The translations under genes and the position numbers were made by a program. Below the pieces are notes generated by a model. That model was not told where the DNA came from. It did no database searches and saw nothing but the letters and a program-made list of their open reading frames with translations. A stretch of 64,000 nucleotides of DNA from Myxococcales bacterium UBA1203 (GTDB taxonomy: Bacteria > Myxococcota > Myxococcia > Myxococcales > UBA5297), in assembly GCA_002309695.1 (NCBI GenBank), contig DBXV01000016.1:212818-276817 (forward strand), given 5' to 3'. Shown piece after piece: positions 17,352-24,915 of this stretch; within the stretch, counting starts at the first letter, position 1; each line of letters starts with the position of its first letter.

Positions 17352-18683
17352 ATGAATAATAAAATGTTTCAGAGACTGATCTGGGTACTGGCCGTCCTGC
17401 TTTCCCTCGCCCTGGCCGGCGGCTGCGGCGGCACCATCAAGACCAAGAGCCAGCGCAAGTTCAGTCGAGAAAAGACGGCTTCGGCGCTGAAAAAGCTCGA
17501 TCAGGAAGGGCTTTTGATTGGTGAATTTCCGCTGAGAGCGAATAAGGCCATTTTGGACGGTGATACCGTCGTCGTCGAAGGGCTGGATGCGTCGCTTCGC
17601 CTCATTGGCATCGACACGGAAGAAACCTTTAAGAAGGATTGGGAGCGGAAGCTCTACGCCAAGGGATTTGAGGAATATAAAAAGCAGCTGCGCGGCAATT
17701 CAAAGCGGCCTGTTAAAATGGCCACGCCCCTCGGAGAGGAAGCCAAGGTTTTCGCCGAAAAGTTTTTTAATGGCATCAAGACCGTCCGTCTCGAAAGAGA
17801 CCATCCCGGGGAGCTTCGGGGCTTTTATGGACGTTATCTGGCCTATGTTTTTGCCAAGAAAAACGGCGAGTGGGTCAATTATAACATTGAATGCGTCCGT
17901 GCAGGCATGAGCCCCTATTATACAAAGTATGCGCAGTCTCGCCGTTTCCATAAGGAGTTTCTGGAGGCGGAAGCGGAGGCCAAGGCTCAGAAGCTGGGTA
18001 TTTGGGATCCGAATAAAGAGCATTATACGGATTATGAAGAGCGCCAGGACTGGTGGTTCCGCCGCGGGGCCATCATCGATTATTTTGAGAGCGAGGAAAA
18101 GAAACACGACAATTACTTCGCGCTGACCCGCTATAATACGATGATGGAGCTGGACAAACGAGTAGGACAAGAGGTCGTTGTTTTTGGTGCCATTGGCGAT
18201 ATTCGCTTCAATGAGCGCGGCCCCACTCTGGTCAAGATGTCACGCACCCGCTTCGAGAGTTTTGATGTGGTGTTTTTCGATAAGGATGTTTTTAATTCGC
18301 TGAATTTGGTTGATCAGAAAGGTGAATATATTTTTGTTCGCGGTGTGGTTCGTCGGTATAAAAATAAATATACCGGCAGAGAGACGCTGCAGATTATCGT
18401 CAATCTTCCCAGTCAGGTCTGGGTTCCCACCGATGCGCAGCTGGCGGAGCGCAAATCTTTGCAGGATATTTTGGTTCCGCTCCCGGCGATGCCCGAGGAA
18501 ACGAAATCGCCCGCTGCGGACCAGTCCGGTTCACCAATGGAGGAGCTGAATCTGGATAAGGAGCTGGATAATCTCTACAAAGACATCCCGAAGAACGATA
18601 AGATGTATGACAGTGACACCAGTGACCGGCCGACCAAGGAAGACGGGTCGCCTGCGGACCTTAACTTCGACAACCTGACATGA
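17352..18683 (+). CDS. Thermonuclease-fold (SNase) lipoprotein with added OB-like domain
   Basis: The 443-residue protein begins with a lipoprotein-type signal (VLLSLALAGGC; the cysteine is preceded by Ala-Gly-Gly, an imperfect lipobox). An SNase domain spans about 50-220. It shows DGDTVVVEG, RLIGIDTEE (Arg and Glu of the catalytic pair) and GFYGRYLAYV (second catalytic Arg). Nucleases of this family cut DNA and RNA with Ca2+. Residues 250-360 look like a beta-rich OB-type domain, and the tail is acidic. ATG 17352 follows AGGA closely; an upstream in-frame ATG at 17328 would spoil the signal peptide. Spacing to the barrel gene is 33 bp. Confidence 0.85.
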   Translation: MNNKMFQRLIWVLAVLLSLALAGGCGGTIKTKSQRKFSREKTASALKKLDQEGLLIGEFPLRANKAILDGDTVVVEGLDASLRLIGIDTEETFKKDWERKLYAKGFEEYKKQLRGNSKRPVKMATPLGEEAKVFAEKFFNGIKTVRLERDHPGELRGFYGRYLAYVFAKKNGEWVNYNIECVRAGMSPYYTKYAQSRRFHKEFLEAEAEAKAQKLGIWDPNKEHYTDYEERQDWWFRRGAIIDYFESEEKKHDNYFALTRYNTMMELDKRVGQEVVVFGAIGDIRFNERGPTLVKMSRTRFESFDVVFFDKDVFNSLNLVDQKGEYIFVRGVVRRYKNKYTGRETLQIIVNLPSQVWVPTDAQLAERKSLQDILVPLPAMPEETKSPAADQSGSPMEELNLDKELDNLYKDIPKNDKMYDSDTSDRPTKEDGSPADLNFDNLT

Positions 18684-18706
18684 TGTTCAGAACAGGAGGC
18701 AGTAAA

Positions 18707-21133
18707 ATGCAGAAATATCGTTTGAATGGAAAGCTCGCGGCAATCGGCAGCCTCGTGATGGCGGCAGCGCTGGCGGCCTGCGGAGGCAGTGAGAAAGGCG
18801 GCGGTTCCAAGTGCTCGGGCCTGCACGAGGGTGATTTTATTATTACCGAGTTTATGGCCAATCCGGCGGGCACGGATGATTTCAAGGAATACGTCGAGAT
18901 TTATAATCCGGGAAGTGAGCCTCTGGTTTTGGACGGCGTTCAGCTCCTCGTCGCCAAATCCGATGGTTCGAGCTCGAAGTCCAGCTGGCGGATTAAGGGC
19001 AGCGATGTCGTCATCAATCCGGGCGAGTATTTTGTCGTGGGTGATTTTGATGACACACAAGTGGATGAAGCAACCGGTGTGGCTCCCGAGCCCTATCAGC
19101 ACCTGAGCTATTATTTTAATAAAAAGCTGGGCCTGAACAACAGCAACGGCATGATTGGCTTCAAGTGCGGCTCAACGGTGGTGGATTCGATCACCTATGA
19201 ATCTTCCTCGGAGGCTCGTGCGCAGATTCTGAGCGGCGACAAGCTGAACAATCCCAAGGATCCCACCAGCTGGTGTGCCATTCCCAAGGAAGAAACATAC
19301 GATATTAAAGAAATTACGTCATATACATACAATGACGACGGCAGCATCAAGAGCACCAAGCCCAATTACGGCACGCCGGGCAAGGCCAATCCCGCCGTCA
19401 CCTGCGATTATACCCCGCCGCCTGCCTGCGAGGCGGGGCCGGGACAGTGCTGCGACGATGAAACGGGCGAGGCGCGTGATATTGTTCCTCCTGAGCCGGG
19501 CAAGCTGATTATTACCGAGATTATGGCGTATGCGGGTGACAATGTGACGCAGGAGGACGGTTCCACGAAATTTGTCGCCAATAAGAATTACCACTACGTG
19601 GAATTGTATGCCAAGACGGACTTTGACCTGCAGGGGGTCAAGCTCAGCAAGAGCGATAAAGCCAAATGGGCCCTTCCGGGCAGTGACTGTATGCGCGTCT
19701 CCGCAGGTCAGGATTTTATTGTAGTCAAAAACAATAATTCGGCGGAGAACGGCGGATTGTCCGGCGACAAGCTCCTCCTTTCGTCGATGGACCTGAACCA
19801 GAGCGGAACGCTGTCGATTCTGGTGACGAAAGGCACGGGCGAAAGCGCTCAGGACGTGGTCATTGACAGCGTCGAATATCCCAAGACGACGGCCAATACG
19901 TCGTGGCAGCGCTCCAATGATTACTCGAATAATTTCTGCGAGAGCACTGCAACGTATGGCAACGGATTCCACGGAACGCCCAGTGCGGAGAATACCAAAT
20001 GCCCGGAAGTCGGGCCGAAATGTGAGACCCTGGCCGCAGGTCAGTGCTGCGACAAGGGAACGCCGCGGAATATTAAGACGCCTGCAGTCGATGATTTTGT
20101 TATCACGGAAATTATGGCCTACGCTGGGGACGACGTGGAGCAGGAAGACGGCTCTACTAAATTCACGGCTAATAAGAATTATCAGTTCATTGAAATCTTG
20201 TCCGACGAGGCCTTTGATCTGAACGGGCTGACCGTCAGCAAGAATGCGACGACGGGCAACTGGAAAATCGAGACCGATGAATGCGTCAGCGTTCCTGCAA
20301 ATTCCTATTTTGTCATTGCCAAAAATGGTGAAAAATCTGCCAACGGCGGCATTGATGCTGATTTCGTGTTATCCAAATTGGATATGAATCAGTCCGGGAC
20401 GATTCAGTTCATTGCCGACAAGGGCGGGGCGAATCAAACCGTGATTGCCGAGGCGACGTATTCCAAGACGACGGTCAATACGTCTTGGCAGCTTTCCGGC
20501 GATGATTCTGGAAAATACTGCGAGAGCTCTGAGACCTATGGCGAGAAATTCTACGGAACGCCTGGCGAGGAAAACTCTGAATGCGCCGGCGCCACGTGTC
20601 TCGACAATGGGACTGCTCGCAAGGTCAATCCCGCTGGCGTGGGCGATTTAGTCATCACCGAAATGATGACGAATCCTGTGGGAGCAAATGCGACTGAAAA
20701 GACTCCTGCCAAATGGTTTGAGATCAAAGCCAACAAAGCAGTAGATATGAACGGCGTGGTGATGAAGACCGATAAAACCGAAACCATTCAAGATGAAAAG
20801 TGCCTCAGCGTTCAGGCTGGTGGCTATTTTGTGGTGGCCTTCAGCGACGATTCCTCGGTGAACGGCGGCCTTCCTGCGAACGTCATCGGCTATGTTCAGT
20901 CGAAACTTGCTCTGACTTACAGTGGTACCGGCGATGGAACCTTGACGCTCTCCGATGCTGAGGGCACGGAACTCTCTTCCGCGACCTATCCTAAAAAATG
21001 GACGCAGGCGGGCTATTCCATCCAATTTGAGGGTTCATCCTACTGTGCGGCCGCTGCCAATTCTGAATATGGAACGGCAGGGAATCACGGAACGCCCGGT
21101 GCGGCCAATACCGTCTGCCCGGTCGGTCAGTAA
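18707..21133 (+). CDS. Lipoprotein with four lamin-tail (LTD) domains
   Basis: The 808-residue protein has a clean lipobox (ALAAC) and is therefore predicted to be membrane-anchored. Four lamin-tail domains follow, each starting with a [IV]ITE[FIM]MA-type strand (FIITEFMANPAG, LIITEIMAYAGD, FVITEIMAYAGD, LVITEMMTNPVG) and ending with a GTPG/GTPS motif and a cysteine. Two CCD/CC cysteine clusters separate the repeats. Bacterial LTDs are immunoglobulin-like and often occur with secreted nucleases, as here. ATG 18707 follows AGGAGG by 7 nt. It is co-directional and tightly spaced (23 bp) with the upstream SNase. Function is probably adhesive or scaffolding; no catalytic motif is visible. Confidence 0.85.
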   Translation: MQKYRLNGKLAAIGSLVMAAALAACGGSEKGGGSKCSGLHEGDFIITEFMANPAGTDDFKEYVEIYNPGSEPLVLDGVQLLVAKSDGSSSKSSWRIKGSDVVINPGEYFVVGDFDDTQVDEATGVAPEPYQHLSYYFNKKLGLNNSNGMIGFKCGSTVVDSITYESSSEARAQILSGDKLNNPKDPTSWCAIPKEETYDIKEITSYTYNDDGSIKSTKPNYGTPGKANPAVTCDYTPPPACEAGPGQCCDDETGEARDIVPPEPGKLIITEIMAYAGDNVTQEDGSTKFVANKNYHYVELYAKTDFDLQGVKLSKSDKAKWALPGSDCMRVSAGQDFIVVKNNNSAENGGLSGDKLLLSSMDLNQSGTLSILVTKGTGESAQDVVIDSVEYPKTTANTSWQRSNDYSNNFCESTATYGNGFHGTPSAENTKCPEVGPKCETLAAGQCCDKGTPRNIKTPAVDDFVITEIMAYAGDDVEQEDGSTKFTANKNYQFIEILSDEAFDLNGLTVSKNATTGNWKIETDECVSVPANSYFVIAKNGEKSANGGIDADFVLSKLDMNQSGTIQFIADKGGANQTVIAEATYSKTTVNTSWQLSGDDSGKYCESSETYGEKFYGTPGEENSECAGATCLDNGTARKVNPAGVGDLVITEMMTNPVGANATEKTPAKWFEIKANKAVDMNGVVMKTDKTETIQDEKCLSVQAGGYFVVAFSDDSSVNGGLPANVIGYVQSKLALTYSGTGDGTLTLSDAEGTELSSATYPKKWTQAGYSIQFEGSSYCAAAANSEYGTAGNHGTPGAANTVCPVGQ
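19423..20590 (+). repeat. Internal tandem duplication of LTD units 2 and 3
   Basis: Two consecutive units of roughly 570-590 bp, about 19423-20010 and 20022-20590, encode near-parallel protein: a GQCCD cysteine cluster, ITEIMAYAGD, QEDGSTKF, ANKNY, the Ser/Gly core DLNQSGT or DMNQSGT, KTT.NTSWQ and GTP.EN. Units 1 and 4 of the protein are more diverged, so units 2 and 3 are the most recent duplication. Confidence 0.75.
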
Positions 21134-21145
21134 ATTCGTGAGGAA

Positions 21146-21718
21146 ATGAGCGCTGAAATGCGATCCTCAATGATCATTCCGATCTGTATGTCATTGTTCG
21201 CCACCCCCTTCGCAGTCTCCGGCTGCGGAGGGGATGATGATGCCTGCGGGCCGACCAAAGGTGAAATCACCGAGGTGACGGACGGCGACACCATCAAAGT
21301 GACGACGGAGGATGAGGAGACTATCACCGTTCGCTTGCTTCTGACGGACACGCCGGAGACGACCAAGGGCAAGGAGGAGTGCTACGGTCAGAAGGCCAAG
21401 GCGCTGACAAAGAGCTTTCTCTTCAAGCGGGTGAAGCTCTCCTACGAGTCCGGGGATTCCTGCACGGATATGTATGGCCGCTACCTCGCCTATGTGACGC
21501 CTGCGGGTGAATCTCAGTCCATCAATGAACAGCTGGTGGCTGGTGGATTTGCCCGTGTCTGCCGGATTGGTTGCGACGAATCCAAATATGATGAATTTGC
21601 CGATTTGGAAGCCGCCGCTCAGGAATCTGAATTGGGCCTCTGGAATACGGAGACATGCCCGGATGGCTACAATTTGGCGTCGTGGGGCGCTTCGGGATGC
21701 AACAGGAAATGCAAGTAG
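21146..21718 (+). CDS. Second thermonuclease-fold (SNase) lipoprotein
   Basis: The 190-residue protein has a lipoprotein signal with lipobox VSGC and a compact SNase domain. Motifs seen are VTDGDTIKVT, VRLLLTDTPE (Arg and Glu), and DMYGRYLAYV (second Arg), so the catalytic triad is intact. Six or more additional cysteines suggest disulphides outside the cytoplasm. The start is ambiguous: ATG 21146 is very close to GAGGA, while ATG 21158 gives a shorter signal peptide. It begins 12 bp after the LTD gene and is the last gene of the unit; a terminator follows at 21773. Confidence 0.86.
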   Translation: MSAEMRSSMIIPICMSLFATPFAVSGCGGDDDACGPTKGEITEVTDGDTIKVTTEDEETITVRLLLTDTPETTKGKEECYGQKAKALTKSFLFKRVKLSYESGDSCTDMYGRYLAYVTPAGESQSINEQLVAGGFARVCRIGCDESKYDEFADLEAAAQESELGLWNTETCPDGYNLASWGASGCNRKCK

Positions 21719-21772
21719 TTTCGCCTGGATAAAAAGGGATGATGGGCGTATCCCTTTCAGGGTGGCAAAAAC

Positions 21773-21813
21773 AAAACGGCTCTGGAGTATTTCTCCGGAG
21801 CCGTTTTTTTTTT
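21773..21813 (+). terminator. Rho-independent terminator of the surface nuclease unit
   Basis: The stem AAACGGCTC...GAGCCGTTT, with an inner GGAG/CTCC extension, is followed by at least nine T. A smaller inverted repeat (AAAGGGAT/ATCCCTTT, 21734-21757) precedes it. A run of A on the left side may let it also stop the converging FHA gene. Confidence 0.88.
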
Positions 21814-21890
21814 ATGTAATGTTGCTATAATACTGAAATTATAATTCTGAAGGAGAAGTCAAACTTAACTGAACATAATTTTGTTCCCCG

Positions 21891-22658
21891 TTATTTGCCA
21901 GGGATGGAAAATTTGATCAGGTAATGTCCCATTAAAAACTGCGCTCCCTGGCTGACGGGATACATCCCATGAACCCGGATAAAAGTTCCATTGGATGAAC
22001 TCAGGTCGCGGAGGCTCACCTGCGAACCCTCGATCTCAAAGCGGGCGTGGTTGCTGGAGATGAAGTTGTCTGTCGGATGAAAGACAATGTCGCCGCGTTC
22101 CCTGCCCACCTGATTCGGGGCATTTTCTCTGAGAATGAATGTGTCCCCGACAATGCCGCCGTCCAGCAGGTCGGAGAGTCGCGCTCTGGCCATTCCTCTT
22201 GGGGCCCCCCAGAAACCCTCCAGCGGTTTTTCTTCGGGAGGTTCCAGTTCTTCGAGGAGGCATCGGTGGCTGCCAAAGCGCAGTTCAGAGGGCAGCAGCA
22301 GCTCTTCTTTGCCGAAGACGCGTCGAAACAGACCGTCATTCCCCAAATCCTCAATGAAGATGTCGTCATCGTGAGAGGAGATTTTCAGGCACGCGTGCGA
22401 TTGGGCGGAGGTGTCGGCGGGTGCAATAATTTCGGCATCCTCGTCGAGCAGGATGTCACCCATGGTCACCGGGATATTTCGGGCCTGGCCGCCGTCGGCG
22501 CGCACAATGGAAATAGCAAATGGCGCGTGCGCCCCGCTTTCACCGTGATTCCGGGGGACATTCGTCCAGGGAAGTTCCCCTGCTGCTTCTCCGGAAGCGT
22601 CCTGCGATTGTGAGGAGAGGGCTGAAAACGCATTTTCAAATTCATTGGATTGAGACAT
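21891..22658 (-). CDS. FHA-domain protein
   Basis: The 255-residue protein carries a clear C-terminal FHA domain (residues of about 165-250). It has the phosphothreonine-site residues: GRERGDIVF, the SSNHARFE strand and LSSSNGTFI. A degenerate FHA-like fold may occupy residues 60-130. FHA domains bind phosphothreonine peptides made by Hanks-type kinases, two of which (one apparently inactive) follow on the other strand from 23025. The gene is divergent from the kinase with 366 bp between starts. ATG 22658 follows AGGTGG by 7 nt. Confidence 0.88.
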   Translation of the reverse strand: MSQSNEFENAFSALSSQSQDASGEAAGELPWTNVPRNHGESGAHAPFAISIVRADGGQARNIPVTMGDILLDEDAEIIAPADTSAQSHACLKISSHDDDIFIEDLGNDGLFRRVFGKEELLLPSELRFGSHRCLLEELEPPEEKPLEGFWGAPRGMARARLSDLLDGGIVGDTFILRENAPNQVGRERGDIVFHPTDNFISSNHARFEIEGSQVSLRDLSSSNGTFIRVHGMYPVSQGAQFLMGHYLIKFSIPGK

Positions 22659-23024
22659 GGCCGGACCACCTGAAAGCGTGAAGGGTGAAAAAATTTGCCG
22701 GTCACACAGCGCCGAAGGCAGGAACAGTCAACAGGCTGAATAAGAAATAATGAGAAACGATGTATTAAATGAAACATTTCATTGAATTCAGATGAATAAT
22801 TCCGGCAGATAATAATTCAGAAAAATAAAAAAACGCCTGCCGGTCAGAGACGCAGACGGGCGCTTTGGACTGGGGGGACAGTGGCGATGGGAGTGCCGGA
22901 ATGGCCGTGCGTCCGATGGATTTTCGACCGGGAACACGATGGAAAACGGGCATTTTGTCGTCTTGATATAGACTGGGCGCTGTGCCATGGCGCCGCCCGC
23001 TTTGCCCATTCCCTGACCTACTGA
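22659..23024. other. Divergent intergenic region between FHA and kinase genes
   Basis: No gene is supported. The stretch 22740-22850 is AT-rich and is the likely site of promoters for both directions. The only near-consensus element is TATAGA at about 22970, without a matching -35. A GC-rich imperfect hairpin near 22835-22865 is next to a run of A but has no gene behind it on that strand. Confidence 0.35.
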
Positions 23025-24659
23025 ATGGTAATCATGTCATCCGAAACAGATACAGAACAGAACAACGATTTCATCTGCCCATCCTGTGAGAAGCATGTCG
23101 CCGCCGGCATCAAGTTTTGTCCGTCCTGCGGAACCCCCATCGTTCATGCGCCCGGCAATGACCAGTGGATTGGCAGAATCGTCGCCGGCAAATACCGGGT
23201 CGAAGAGCTGATTGGCGAAGGCGGCATGGGGCAGGTGTTCAAGGCCACACAGCTGTCGCTCGATAAGTCCATCGTCCTCAAGGTGCTGCGAAAATCGCTG
23301 TTGTCCGACGCGCGGACGGTGGCGCGATTCCAGCGCGAGGCCAAGGCTGCCAGCCGGCTCAACCATCCCAATGCCATTGGAATCATCGACTTCGGCCAGG
23401 ACAGCGACGACGCTCTCTACATCGCGATGGAATACGTCCAGGGAAAGGACCTGCATCAGATTTTGACGGATGAGGGGCCGATTCCCGAGCGGCGGCTTAT
23501 TCGCATTGTGGCCCAGATGCTGGCGGCTCTTTCCGAGGCTCACGCTGTCGGCGTCATCCATCGCGATCTGAAGCCGGAAAACATCATGATCGAGCAGCGG
23601 CGGGACCAGCCGGACTTCGTCAAGGTGCTCGATTTTGGCATTGCCAAACTTCAGGAAGCGCCTGGCAGCGAGGGACAGGCGCTGACGCGGGCCGGTTTTG
23701 TGTGTGGAACGCCGGAATACATGAGCCCTGAGCAGGCCAGCGGCGCGGCAGTGGACCCCCGGAGCGATTTGTACTCGGTGGGCGTGATTCTTTATCAGTG
23801 CCTGACGGGCGTCCTGCCGTTCGACGCGGATTCACCTGTGGCGCTGGCGACGATGCACCTTTCGGAAGACCCCGTTCCGCCGCGGCAGAAGAATCCGGAC
23901 ATTCATTGTTCCGACGCGCTGGAAAAACTGATTCTCAAGGCCATGGCGAAGCTGCCCGAGGAACGTCCTCAGACTGCGGATCAGTTTCGGACAGAGCTTC
24001 TGGCCATCGAGAAGTCGCAGAGGGCGGCCGCCAAGCGCGAGGCTTCTGCGCGGCGGCATGGCAGCAAAGGCGGCGGTTACCGTCTGGATGAATCAGGCGA
24101 TGTCTCGATCTCCAAATCGCACAGCGTCGTCCGTTCATCGGTAGTGCCCGGCGCTTCAGAGGCTGCCGCCTCACCGGCGATGCCGACGGCGAATGACACG
24201 CCGGCGGAAACGGCCGCTGTGCAGGCGTCTCGCGGAAAAGCGGTGCATCCGCAGAAGGGCGCTGTCACCAGCGTGACCAGAAAGCCGGCAGTGCTGATGT
24301 TTGGACTGGCGGCAGCAGCTCTCGTGGTCATCTGCATCGGCGCGGCAGCCATCTTTTTGGGGGAAAAAACTGTGGACCCCGCGCAGGCCGTCGCCAGCGG
24401 AGATGCGGCATTTCTGAGCAAGGATTACGCGCAGGCGTTCCAGCACTATCAGGCTGCATCCAGAGCCGAGCCCTCCGCGGAGCACACCAAGCGGGAGGCG
24501 ATGGCTCTGCTCGCGATGGGCAAGAACAAGGAATTCGTTCAGGCGCTGAAGAAATACCGGCAGCAGAGCGGCGGCACGGGGACCGATATGCAGTTCGTCG
24601 ATCGCTATCTGGAAAGCATCGCCAGGGATTCCGGCCCGATGGGGGCGGCGGGCCCGTGA
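23025..24659 (+). CDS. Hanks-type Ser/Thr protein kinase with N-terminal zinc ribbon and membrane anchor
   Basis: The 544-residue protein starts with a zinc ribbon (C18-PS-C21, C32-PS-C35). An active kinase domain spans about 55-335: GEGGMGQV loop, IVLKVL lysine, HRDLKPEN near residue 180, DFGIAK, and GTPEYMSPEQ. A low-complexity linker, a transmembrane helix near 423-445 (MFGLAAAALVVICIGAAAIF) and a short tetratricopeptide-like segment follow. So the kinase is cytoplasmic and the C-terminal part lies across the membrane. ATG 23025 and ATG 23034 are both possible; neither has a strong ribosome-binding site. It sits with a divergent FHA protein and a downstream pseudokinase. Confidence 0.92.
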   Translation: MVIMSSETDTEQNNDFICPSCEKHVAAGIKFCPSCGTPIVHAPGNDQWIGRIVAGKYRVEELIGEGGMGQVFKATQLSLDKSIVLKVLRKSLLSDARTVARFQREAKAASRLNHPNAIGIIDFGQDSDDALYIAMEYVQGKDLHQILTDEGPIPERRLIRIVAQMLAALSEAHAVGVIHRDLKPENIMIEQRRDQPDFVKVLDFGIAKLQEAPGSEGQALTRAGFVCGTPEYMSPEQASGAAVDPRSDLYSVGVILYQCLTGVLPFDADSPVALATMHLSEDPVPPRQKNPDIHCSDALEKLILKAMAKLPEERPQTADQFRTELLAIEKSQRAAAKREASARRHGSKGGGYRLDESGDVSISKSHSVVRSSVVPGASEAAASPAMPTANDTPAETAAVQASRGKAVHPQKGAVTSVTRKPAVLMFGLAAAALVVICIGAAAIFLGEKTVDPAQAVASGDAAFLSKDYAQAFQHYQAASRAEPSAEHTKREAMALLAMGKNKEFVQALKKYRQQSGGTGTDMQFVDRYLESIARDSGPMGAAGP

Positions 24660-24915
24660 GCTGATTCGCGTTGATTTTTGTGCGCGGGGGGAAGGCGTTC
24701 TGAGGCGGCTCGTCAGCGCGTGAATTTGGCAGATGCCGCCGCGTCCGCCTTGCGTTGCCTCACCGCTTTGTCAGTGCGGGGAGCGGCGGATTTCGGCTGG
24801 TCATTTTTGCTGTTGTCTTTGTCGCCGGCGTTTTGGGGGAGTGGCGCGCGCCGGGGACGCGAAACACGGTTTCCACTGGTGGCTCGGCTGCGGCCGCGCC
24901 CGAAAGAGCGTTGCG

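Noticed and set aside
24733..24915. N-terminal extension of the pseudokinase (61 codons)
   Set aside because: The extra residues have no family resemblance; kinase homology begins at ATG 24916.
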